A model generated the notes under the pieces. The model was given only the letters and a program-made list of their open reading frames with translations, was not told the origin of the DNA and made no database searches. 6,745 bases of DNA from positions 1 through 6,745 of the forward strand of contig CALATK010000244.1 of the NCBI GenBank assembly GCA_937891805.1, read 5' to 3'. Source of the stretch: an uncultured Fibrobacter sp. Lineage in GTDB: Bacteria > Fibrobacterota > Fibrobacteria > Fibrobacterales > Fibrobacteraceae. A program made the translations under genes and the position numbers. This document shows, piece by piece, positions 1 to 4,984 of the stretch (positions within the stretch are counted from its first letter, which is position 1; every line of letters begins with the position of its first letter).

Positions 1-224
1 AGGCGGTGGAACGCCGCATGTCCCAAATGTCCATCGCTGGACTCAGCGTGCTCCGGGTCATCCACGGGGGCGGGAACCCCGCCTACGGCAACGTCAAGAA
101 GATTATCGACCGCAAGGTCCGCTCCGAATGGCGAAACCGGGTGGTTTTCTACCGCACCGAAATCGAAAATGCCGGTTCCAGCATCCTGAAAATCGGCAAA
201 CCCGCCCCAAAAACGAAAAAATAA
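1..224 (+). CDS. Smr-domain protein, C-terminal fragment (5' end outside window)
   Basis: The reading frame is open from the left edge (first whole codon at base 3) to a TAA at 222-224, giving about 73 residues of a longer protein. The segment LRVIHGGG followed by a Lys/Arg-rich helix (about 25 residues) and a NAGSSILKI strand matches the second half of an Smr domain, where an HGxG loop is followed by a helix and a final beta strand. In the family this domain is found as a stand-alone nuclease-like protein or at the end of MutS2 proteins, where it cuts or binds branched DNA or acts on mRNA at collided ribosomes. The usual final 'GGxGxT' loop is degenerate here (NAGSS), so catalytic ability is unclear. 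A GTG at 6 could be read as a start, but nothing suggests that the gene begins there; the domain needs upstream residues. It is the only gene on the plus strand. No clear terminator follows it before the tRNA remnant at 244. Confidence 0.6.
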   Translation, partial: AVERRMSQMSIAGLSVLRVIHGGGNPAYGNVKKIIDRKVRSEWRNRVVFYRTEIENAGSSILKIGKPAPKTKK

Positions 225-243
225 CCCGACGAACCCTTTAATA

Positions 244-301
244 CGGAATAAACTCAGCCTGGTAGAGCGCTTGCTTCGGGAGCAAGAGGTCGTAAGTTCG
301 A
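244..301 (+). pseudogene. Broken tRNA-Pro(CGG) copy, 5' two-thirds only
   Basis: This is a near-identical copy of the intact tRNA-Pro at 471-544. Bases 244-250 match its acceptor 5' strand (CGGAATA), and 253-300 match 481-528 with a single difference (A at 294 for G at 522). The anticodon arm with anticodon CGG is unchanged. Two changes lie between acceptor and D arm: one base is missing, and the first D-stem base is A instead of G. After GTTCGA in the T loop the sequence departs completely, so the 3' half of the T arm and the 3' acceptor strand are absent. It cannot fold as a tRNA. The almost unchanged 5' part suggests a recent duplication or ongoing gene conversion with the intact gene. Confidence 0.85.
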
Positions 302-410
302 CTGAATCGGCGATGAACGAAGTGAATACAGCCGATTCAGAGATTAAGCCAAAGGCTTAACCCGTAGGGCAAAAACCGTAACAAAGTTAGGTTTTTGTCT
401 CATCTCGCTA
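302..410 (+). repeat. Hairpin-mosaic element, copy 1 (inserted in the tRNA-Pro T loop)
   Basis: The element starts directly after the tRNA remnant. It contains, in order: a perfect 10-bp stem 302-311/331-340 with the sequence AACGAAGTGAA in its loop; a perfect 7-bp stem 344-350/354-360 with an AAA triloop; the short motif CCCGTAGGG at 361-369; a 7-bp stem 371-377/390-396, extended inside by TAAC/GTTA around another AAA loop; and a tail ATCTCGCTA (402-410) that equals part of the tRNA 3' T-stem strand. The same order of hairpins and motifs occurs at 612-733 with different stem sequences. No open reading frame or protein can be supported here. Whether it is transcribed is unknown. Confidence 0.7.
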
Positions 411-421
411 AAAAATTTACA

Positions 422-459
422 TTTGACCTTTAATTTTTCGTCTTTTTTAACTATCTTTG
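422..459 (+). promoter_or_regulatory. Candidate promoter of tRNA-Pro
   Basis: An AT-rich stretch upstream of the intact tRNA has TTGACC at 423-428 and TATCTTTG at 452-459. The latter fits the TANNTTTG box known from Bacteroidota promoters and sits 11 bases before the tRNA 5' end, as expected for a short precursor leader. The distance from TTGACC to TATCTTTG (23 bases) is long, so the -35 assignment is weak. An alternative -10 is TTAACT at 447-452, 18 bases from TTGACC. The coaD upstream region has a comparable ACTATATTT box. Confidence 0.45.
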
Positions 460-470
460 AGCCACAAAAC

Positions 471-544
471 CGGAATATAGCTCAGCCTGGTAGAGCGCTT
501 GCTTCGGGAGCAAGAGGTCGTGAGTTCGAATCTCGCTATTCCGA
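471..544 (+). tRNA. tRNA-Pro, anticodon CGG
   Basis: This is a complete 74-base cloverleaf. The 7-bp acceptor stem is CGGAATA (471-477) with TATTCCG (537-543), with discriminator base A at 544. The D arm is GCTC/GAGC. The anticodon arm is CTTGC/GCAAG, closing the seven-base loop TTCGGGA with anticodon CGG, which reads CCG proline codons. The T arm is GTGAG/CTCGC around TTCGAAT. The 3' CCA is not encoded (544 is followed by TAC) and must be added by the CCA-adding enzyme. All five arms pair, unlike the copy at 244-301, so this is the functional gene. A strong intrinsic terminator follows immediately. Confidence 0.96.
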
Positions 545-580
545 TACGAAAGGCACCCCCTGTGGGTGCCTTTTTCGTAT
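545..580 (+). terminator. Intrinsic terminator of tRNA-Pro
   Basis: There is a perfect 8-bp GC-rich stem AGGCACCC (551-558) with GGGTGCCT (564-571), a five-base loop, and a T run at 571-575. The dyad continues outward: ATACG-type sequence before the stem pairs with CGTAT after it. With two extra bases on the right arm, it also runs into the tRNA acceptor strand, 537-551 against 571-587. Its position one base after the mature tRNA end fits transcription termination and possibly 3' processing. Confidence 0.9.
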
Positions 581-741
581 CGGAATATTACGCGAGATGA
601 GAACTCACGAAGTGAGTTCGACTACCGCGGAGCGGAACGAAGTGAAACGCGACGCGGGAGGCCTTGACCGTGCAAAGCACGGCAAGCCCGTAGGGTGAAA
701 CGGGAATGAAATGACCGTTTCAGCAATCTCGCTATTCCGAT
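581..741 (+). repeat. Hairpin-mosaic element, copy 2, bounded by inverted and direct copies of the tRNA-Pro 3' arm
   Basis: The whole block can fold into one multibranched structure. The outer stems are CGGAATA (581-587) with TATTCCG (733-739) and GCGAGAT (592-598) with ATCTCGC (726-732). Inside are a perfect 8-bp hairpin GAACTCAC-GAA-GTGAGTTC (601-619), a stem 625-629/653-657 with AACGAAGTGAA in its loop, a stem 664-673/677-685 with an AAA loop, the motif CCCGTAGGG (687-695), and an 8-bp stem 696-703/715-722. The order and small motifs repeat those of copy 1 (302-410), while the stem sequences differ but remain complementary. The 5' part (580-608) is a reverse complement of the tRNA 3' arm with a four-base insertion. 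The 3' end is a direct copy of it. No protein-coding signal is seen. Confidence 0.7.
725..741 (+). repeat. 17-bp direct repeat of the tRNA-Pro 3' end (partner at 529-545)
   Basis: The 17 bases at 725-741 are identical to 529-545, which run from the T loop through the discriminator base of the intact tRNA plus one base. A duplicated tRNA 3' end flanking a block (here 546-741) is the arrangement left by elements that integrate at tRNA genes, but no integrase gene is present in the window. A copying or recombination origin is equally possible. Confidence 0.75.
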
Positions 742-755
742 GCCAAACTGCACGG

Positions 756-780
756 AGATCCCCGCCTGCGCGGGGATGAC
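756..780. repeat. REP-like palindrome after the radical SAM gene
   Basis: A perfect 8-bp palindrome ATCCCCGC (758-765) and GCGGGGAT (770-777) encloses the loop CTGC, with flanking GAG and GAC. I recognise this as the widespread GTCATCCCCGCG-type interspersed palindrome of bacterial genomes, which gives spurious HPRAGGDP-like peptides when translated. It ends four bases before the stop codon of the minus-strand radical SAM gene. On that strand it could act as a 3' mRNA-stabilising hairpin; there is no following T run, so it is not a standard intrinsic terminator. Confidence 0.7.
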
Positions 781-783
781 ATC

Positions 784-1641
784 CTACCCCCACCTTCGTT
801 CCGGTTCGGGGCAATGGTCCTCATGACCGTCGGGCCAGACCCATACCTCGTCGGCAAAAAGGCACTCCGGAGATTTCCCGTCACAATCCTTACCAGACAC
901 AGCACAAGAACCGCCTCGGACTTCGAAATACAGACTTCCTTCGCAACGAGCCCTGTCGGAGTGCAGATCTTTCCGTAGCCGTTCCACGGCACCTTCGGGC
1001 AAGGCAAACCTTTCCCGCAATTCTCGTGACGCACAGCCCAAAAACACCACCGGATTCCACTTGATCCGACTAATGCCGACTCGTTCCGCCCATCGCAAAA
1101 GTTCCGACGCAGAACCCGCATTTTCCCGATGGAGCGTCACCTGCAGTGAAACAGCGGCCACAGCCTGCGAACTATCGCCCTCCAGCAACAGCCTACGAAC
1201 ATCCAGCAGTTTTTCCACATTGGCTTTCCACTCGTCTTCAGGCAATCCCCCCGTCTCGCAGGAAAGGCTACTCACCTTGATGTCGCTGCAGGCAAGCAGC
1301 AAGCGTTTCATCCCTTCGTCACTTCCCCACCTTTTAGGAAAACTTCCGTTGGTGGTCAGGTTCATAGGAATCCCGAGGCTCCCGCACAATTCCAGCAGTT
1401 CGTCAAAATGAGAATAAAGTAAAGGCTCTCCCATGGTGGAAGGAATCACCTCCCGCACACCTGCATATTTTTCAATGGAACGCCGAGCCACTTCTATGGG
1501 CATTTCGCCAAAGCCGGAGGGCACTCCCCGCTGGTTCAAAAAACACAGCGGGCAGTGTAAATTACAAGTGTCCGGATTGGTCAGTAAAGTCAGACGGCGC
1601 ATGGGATAATTCTGATTTCTGACTTCAGAATTCGGAGTCAT
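784..1641 (-). CDS. Radical SAM protein with a cysteine-rich, SPASM/twitch-like C-terminus
   Basis: The 285-residue protein has the radical SAM cluster motif CX3CX2C at Cys26, Cys30 and Cys33 (CNLHCPLC), which holds the [4Fe-4S] cluster that cleaves S-adenosylmethionine. It also has the SAM-binding GEP motif at 71-73 and an LTTNG strand at 95-99. Five more cysteines cluster at the end (233, 246, 253, 260, 277), with the last two framing a VWPDG segment, like the auxiliary-cluster SPASM or twitch domains of peptide- and enzyme-modifying radical SAM proteins. The number of ligands is lower than in a full SPASM domain. The substrate cannot be named; no precursor peptide is visible nearby. It is the last gene of the minus-strand run. 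I chose ATG at 1641 because GGAG lies nine bases before it. TTG at 1656 and ATG at 1602 are alternatives; the 13 residues before the 1602 Met come from repetitive AT-rich DNA, so the shorter form is quite possible. Confidence 0.85.
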   Translation of the reverse strand: MTPNSEVRNQNYPMRRLTLLTNPDTCNLHCPLCFLNQRGVPSGFGEMPIEVARRSIEKYAGVREVIPSTMGEPLLYSHFDELLELCGSLGIPMNLTTNGSFPKRWGSDEGMKRLLLACSDIKVSSLSCETGGLPEDEWKANVEKLLDVRRLLLEGDSSQAVAAVSLQVTLHRENAGSASELLRWAERVGISRIKWNPVVFLGCASRELRERFALPEGAVERLRKDLHSDRARCEGSLYFEVRGGSCAVSGKDCDGKSPECLFADEVWVWPDGHEDHCPEPERRWG

Positions 1642-1671
1642 AATTCCGAACTCCAAAATCCAAATTCTGAA
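1608..1671. repeat. AT-rich inverted-repeat mosaic between the flavoprotein and radical SAM genes
   Basis: This stretch is built from variants of AATTCTGA, TTCAGAATT and TTCCGAA in both orientations. It can form several alternative stems, for example TTCGGA (1631-1636) with TCCGAA (1645-1650), and GGAG (1634-1637) with CTCC (1651-1654). It looks like non-coding intergenic repeat DNA. It spans the possible radical SAM start codons at 1641 and 1656, and the ATG at 1641 falls in the loop of the first stem, so local folding could affect translation of that gene. Confidence 0.45.
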
Positions 1672-2547
1672 TTATTTGTTCTCTCTCAGGTACTTAATCG
1701 CCGCAAGTGCCGCCCTGGCGCCTTCGCCTACGGCTACAGACACCTGCAAGATACCGCCGGTGCAGTCCCCCGCCGCATAGAGTCCCGGAAGGGTGGTCTG
1801 CAAATCGCCGTCCAGCACAAGCTTTCCCTGGTCAAAGGCGGCACCCGCCTTCAGTGCCAAATCCGTAGCGTTGGCGCTACCTAGGGCAACAAACAGCCCG
1901 TCAAATTTTTCTTCTGAACCGTCTTCGTAGCGCACGCCCTGAAAAGCACCTTCGCCTAGCAGCCCCTGCAAATGCCGCTTTTCGATGCGGACCTTGTCTG
2001 GGAATTTTGCAGAAACTTCTGCACCGTTGGTCAAAAGGGTTGCAGAACCCACCACCTGCAAAAGTTCTTCGGTTTCGTGAAGGGCATATTCGCCGCTCCC
2101 TAGCACGGCCACGTTCTTGCCCTTGTAAAAGAAGGAATCGCAGACAGCGCAATAACTAACCCCGTGGCCTTCCATCTCGGCCATTCCCGGCAGCGGGTGC
2201 TTTTTGCGAGCAGCGCCGGTAGCCATGATGCAAACCTTACCATGATAAGATGCCGTAAGCCCCTTGGCCACAAACTGCGAACCGTCGAACATCAGGTCCA
2301 TCACTTCGTCATCTACAATCTGTGCGCCAAGATCCAGAGCCTGCTTCTTGCCTACCTGCAAAAGCTCTTCGCCGGTCAGGGGCTTTTCCAGGCCGTAATA
2401 GTTCTGGATAGCATGGGCTTTAGAAAGTGCACCGCCATCCTTGCCCACCAACAGCACATCGAGCCCAGCACGGAGCCCGTACAGCGCCGCAGAAACACCT
2501 GCAGGACCATATCCCAGAATCAAGATATCCGCTTCAAAGTTATCCAT
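1672..2547 (-). CDS. Thioredoxin reductase-like FAD/dithiol oxidoreductase
   Basis: This 291-residue flavoprotein has the two-nucleotide-domain plan of low-molecular-weight thioredoxin reductases. The N-terminal FAD-binding GYGPAG is at 12-17, the redox-active pair is Cys133 and Cys136 (CAVCD), the second Rossmann motif GSGEYA is at 150-155, and a C-terminal LYAAGDC segment contacts FAD. In the family, electrons pass from a nicotinamide or ferredoxin donor through FAD to the CXXC pair and on to thioredoxin or a similar protein in the cytoplasm. The canonical HRR...R cluster that binds the 2'-phosphate of NADPH is absent: the corresponding place after the second Rossmann motif reads LLTNGAEV. 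The donor may therefore be NADH, ferredoxin or something else. The start at 2547 is supported by AGGAGG five bases upstream; an in-frame start at 2595 would run into the preceding gene. The gene lies 17 bases after the PfkB gene. A true TrxB role is possible but not certain. Confidence 0.88.
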   Translation of the reverse strand: MDNFEADILILGYGPAGVSAALYGLRAGLDVLLVGKDGGALSKAHAIQNYYGLEKPLTGEELLQVGKKQALDLGAQIVDDEVMDLMFDGSQFVAKGLTASYHGKVCIMATGAARKKHPLPGMAEMEGHGVSYCAVCDSFFYKGKNVAVLGSGEYALHETEELLQVVGSATLLTNGAEVSAKFPDKVRIEKRHLQGLLGEGAFQGVRYEDGSEEKFDGLFVALGSANATDLALKAGAAFDQGKLVLDGDLQTTLPGLYAAGDCTGGILQVSVAVGEGARAALAAIKYLRENK

Positions 2548-2564
2548 CTCAGCCTCCTCAGGAA
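2548..2564 (-). promoter_or_regulatory. Strong ribosome binding site deciding the flavoprotein start
   Basis: On the minus strand a perfect AGGAGG (positions 2558-2553) lies five bases before the ATG at 2547, in the 17-base gap after the stop codon of the PfkB gene. It is the clearest Shine-Dalgarno sequence in the window and rules against the longer in-frame start at 2595. Confidence 0.85.
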
Positions 2565-3527
2565 TTAAGCCATCGTTTCCTTGATGCGGGCCCATCCGTC
2601 TTCGGGAATCTGGGCGCCCATCACCTGCACCACTTCGTTAGAAACAACGCTTCCCAGGTTGCCGGAGCGTTCCATATCCCAGCCGTTCATGTAGCCGTAC
2701 AAAAATCCCGATGCCCACAGGTCGCCTGCGCCGGTGGTGTCAATGGCCTTTGCAGAACCGGCCTGCACGCGGGTCACCACGCCATCTTTAGAAATCAAAG
2801 CGCCACGCTTACCGATTTTTACCACGGCCACCTTCGCCTTCTTGGCAAGCACATCCAGTGCCGCCTCTTCCTTGACGCCGGCGTAGGCAAAGGCCTCGTC
2901 TTCGTTGGCGATAATGATGTCAATCATCTTTTCTTCGAAAAGTTCATCGAACAGTTTGCGGCAGGCATCCACCACACCGAAGCTGCTAAAGTCCAAAGCC
3001 GTTTCTACGCCCAGACTACGGGCAAGGGTAAAGGCCTTCTTGAAGCACTCCCCGTTGAAGGCGCGGTAACCTTCGGCGTAAAGCAGGCCCACGTCGTCAT
3101 AGAGGGCGGGCACAAAGTCATCGCTCCCTAAAAAGTCAGACGCCCCAAGGTAAGTCCACATGGAACGCTGGGCATCGGGAGTCACCGCCGAAAACACACA
3201 GCCCGTAGCCGCACCGGAAAGTCCCAGCTTGGATTCCACACCGTTTCGTTCCAGGTGTTTCTGGAAAATTTTTCCCAAGTCGTCGTCACCGATTTTAGAA
3301 ATAAAGGCGGCCCTGCCCCCTAGGCGCGAAAGTCCCACCATGGTATTGCAGGTAGAACCCCCAGGCACACGCACGGGATTTTTCAGCGACAGCAGGAACT
3401 TTTCCATCTGAGGCCAGTCCACCATGTTCATGCCGCCCTTCTGCACTCCCTGGGATTCAATCCAGGAGTCATCCACATTGGCCAGAATATCTACCAGGGC
3501 TGCGCCCATTCCCAAAACTTTTTTCAT
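2565..3527 (-). CDS. PfkB-family carbohydrate/nucleoside kinase, adenosine kinase-like
   Basis: At 320 residues the protein matches the full PfkB (ribokinase) fold. It starts with a GMGAALVDI strand typical of the family, has the substrate-loop motif PGGSTCNT at 55-62, and ends with the ATP/anion-hole signature DTTGAGD at 263-269, whose last aspartate is the expected catalytic base. The overall pattern (GGMN near residue 31, the TGCVFSAVTPDAQRSM segment in the middle) resembles the bacterial adenosine kinase-like subgroup rather than fructokinases, but the substrate cannot be fixed from sequence reading. Likely role: phosphorylation of a nucleoside or sugar with ATP in the cytoplasm. The start ATG shares one base with the stop codon of the rhomboid gene (TGATG), and GGAGAGG lies six bases before it, so translation is probably coupled. 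The gene is intact. Confidence 0.9.
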   Translation of the reverse strand: MKKVLGMGAALVDILANVDDSWIESQGVQKGGMNMVDWPQMEKFLLSLKNPVRVPGGSTCNTMVGLSRLGGRAAFISKIGDDDLGKIFQKHLERNGVESKLGLSGAATGCVFSAVTPDAQRSMWTYLGASDFLGSDDFVPALYDDVGLLYAEGYRAFNGECFKKAFTLARSLGVETALDFSSFGVVDACRKLFDELFEEKMIDIIIANEDEAFAYAGVKEEAALDVLAKKAKVAVVKIGKRGALISKDGVVTRVQAGSAKAIDTTGAGDLWASGFLYGYMNGWDMERSGNLGSVVSNEVVQVMGAQIPEDGWARIKETMA

Positions 3528-4459
3528 CAGTAACCTCTCCTACGGCGCAGCCTCTCGCTGGCCTTCAACAAAAACTGCCGTTCAGATTCCGTCAGTGACT
3601 GGATTCCTTCTGCATTGACTTTTTTCAGGATTTCATCCATCCGCTTCTGTTCGTCTATGTAAAAGACTTCGCCTTCCAGAACTTCAGGCTCTTCGACACG
3701 AGCTTCTGTCCTTTGCCCATCCCGATTTTCGGTATCAAAGGGATTGTTCCATTTTTTATAGCGGCCAGGGTGCTTGGAGAACAAGCGGAAAAAACCGGAC
3801 AATGGCGAATTGTAAAGAATACTGGAGCTCTTGGTAAACACATTCTGGTACAAGGCCATATAAACAAAGCCCGCCACCACGCCACCCAAATGGGCAAAGT
3901 GGGCAATGGTATCGCCGGTATTTGCAAACATCACATCAAAGGCGACCATCACCCACATGGCATGCTTGATTTTCATGGGAATAATGAAGAACATCAAGAT
4001 GCGTCTTTCCGGGAAAAACTTGTAATAAGCAACAAACACGCCCATCAAGGCACCAGAGGCTCCGATAATGGGATTATGGGTGAGTCCCAAAATACTCATG
4101 CCAACACTGAATATGGCCGCAAATATTCCACAGAAGAAATACATGAAGGCAAAATGCTTGGTACCCATCCATTCCCCGACCTCTGCACCGAACATCCAGA
4201 GCATCAGCATATTGAAAAAGAAATGCATAAAATCCACATGAATAAACATGTAGGTCACGTAACGCCAAGCCTCAAAGGGTGCGGTCGGCAAAAAGGCTCC
4301 AAAGTAGAGGATATACTCCTGAAGCGAGCCATATCCAACACCGGGCAGATTCAAATGCAGTCCCAGCATGCCGCCCACGATGGCCGCAATCGCAAACACC
4401 ACAGCGTTTGAAATCAGCAGGACTCGAATAACTTTGGGTAAGAATCGAAAAGGAGTCAT
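3527..4459 (-). CDS. Rhomboid-family intramembrane serine protease
   Basis: This 310-residue membrane protein has about six hydrophobic helices between residues 10 and 205. The signature residues are all present: the WR pair at 65-66 in the first loop, HXXXN at His79 to Asn83, the catalytic serine in GASGA at Ser135, and the catalytic histidine at His190 in AHLGG. Rhomboids cut single-pass membrane proteins within the lipid bilayer; the native substrate here is unknown. After the membrane core comes a hydrophilic tail of about 100 residues, acidic around 253-270. It ends in a helical segment (about 274-303: DEILKKVN...GIQSLTESERQFL) that I know from rhomboids of Bacteroidota-like bacteria. 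The start ATG is only two bases after the coaD stop and has no obvious Shine-Dalgarno sequence, suggesting translational coupling to coaD. It overlaps the next gene by one base. Confidence 0.93.
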   Translation of the reverse strand: MTPFRFLPKVIRVLLISNAVVFAIAAIVGGMLGLHLNLPGVGYGSLQEYILYFGAFLPTAPFEAWRYVTYMFIHVDFMHFFFNMLMLWMFGAEVGEWMGTKHFAFMYFFCGIFAAIFSVGMSILGLTHNPIIGASGALMGVFVAYYKFFPERRILMFFIIPMKIKHAMWVMVAFDVMFANTGDTIAHFAHLGGVVAGFVYMALYQNVFTKSSSILYNSPLSGFFRLFSKHPGRYKKWNNPFDTENRDGQRTEARVEEPEVLEGEVFYIDEQKRMDEILKKVNAEGIQSLTESERQFLLKASERLRRRRGY

Positions 4460-4461
4460 AG

Positions 4462-4965
4462 TTAACGGCTAGTTTTCAACAACAATGGGATGACTTCAAC
4501 ATGGACATAGTTCGAAAGTAATTCTCGACCGTCCACCGTATCCGAGACACCGGCCTTCAAGAGTTCGCGAACCACGGAACTGCTTAGCGACAGGTGTTCC
4601 GAAGCGCTGGAGAAAATAACCGTTTCGCATTCGGGATAAAGAGTCCGATTGTTCCAGGCGATGGACTGTTCATATTCAACATCCATAGCACCGCGCACGC
4701 CCCGGACCAAAAACTTCGAACCGACGCTTTTCATAAAATCCACAGTCAGTCCATCATAAGATGTCACTTTCACGTTCGGGATTCCGGCAACGGACTTGTT
4801 TATGAAGGTCAGGCGGTCCGATTCCGAAAACATGTTCTTCTTGGAAGCATTTACGGCAAGGACTATCCACAGCTCATCAAAAAGGGCAGCGGCTCTTTTG
4901 ACAATGTCCAGGTGTCCCAAGGTAAACGGATCAAAGGATCCTGCAAATACAGCAATTCTTTCCAT
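4462..4965 (-). CDS. coaD: Phosphopantetheine adenylyltransferase
   Basis: CoaD transfers AMP from ATP to 4'-phosphopantetheine, giving dephospho-CoA, the penultimate step of coenzyme A synthesis in the cytoplasm. The 167 residues agree with the usual length of about 160. The nucleotidyltransferase motif GSFDPFTLGH is at 9-18, with the TXGH histidine at 18. The RGVRGAMDVEYE segment (88-99) carries the substrate-binding arginines, and the C-terminal SSSVVRE motif is at 128-134. All key positions look intact; only the stretch before the last motif (EHLSL) departs from the more common EHSFI-type sequence. The gene follows rsmD, a very common pairing, but is separated from it by 85 bases containing a G-rich repeat. 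It appears to open a five-gene operon. No Shine-Dalgarno sequence precedes the ATG, and a -10-like box ends only five bases before it. Confidence 0.97.
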   Translation of the reverse strand: MERIAVFAGSFDPFTLGHLDIVKRAAALFDELWIVLAVNASKKNMFSESDRLTFINKSVAGIPNVKVTSYDGLTVDFMKSVGSKFLVRGVRGAMDVEYEQSIAWNNRTLYPECETVIFSSASEHLSLSSSVVRELLKAGVSDTVDGRELLSNYVHVEVIPLLLKTSR

Positions 4966-4980
4966 GCTGTAAATATAGTC
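4966..4980 (-). promoter_or_regulatory. Candidate coaD promoter -10 box next to the start codon
   Basis: On the minus strand GACTATATTTACAGC precedes the coaD ATG directly. TATATTT (4977-4971) resembles the -10 box proposed upstream of tRNA-Pro (ACTATCTTTG). If it is a true -10, transcription would start at or within a few bases of the ATG, so the mRNA would be almost leaderless, which fits the absence of a Shine-Dalgarno sequence. No clear -35 box is seen; that position falls in the C-rich repeat. Confidence 0.4.
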
Positions 4981-4984
4981 AATA

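Noticed and set aside
244..301. Second functional tRNA-Pro gene
   Set aside because: The D stem is damaged and the 3' T-arm and acceptor strands are missing, so no cloverleaf can form.
423..698. Plus-strand open frame of 91 codons across the tRNA region
   Set aside because: It runs straight through the intact tRNA-Pro, its terminator and the hairpin element; no ribosome binding site or recognisable protein.
302..741. CRISPR array suggested by several short palindromes
   Set aside because: There are no regularly spaced identical repeats; the stems differ in sequence between copies.
605..814. Minus-strand open frame containing an HPRAGGDL peptide
   Set aside because: The peptide is the known spurious translation of the REP-like palindrome, and the rest lies in the hairpin element.
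2427..3131. Plus-strand open frame of 234 codons
   Set aside because: It is antisense to the flavoprotein and PfkB genes, both with intact family motifs; its histidine/glutamine-rich composition is typical of a shadow frame.
3713..4411. Plus-strand open frame of 232 codons
   Set aside because: It is antisense to the rhomboid gene, whose catalytic Ser, His and membrane helices are clearly coding on the minus strand.
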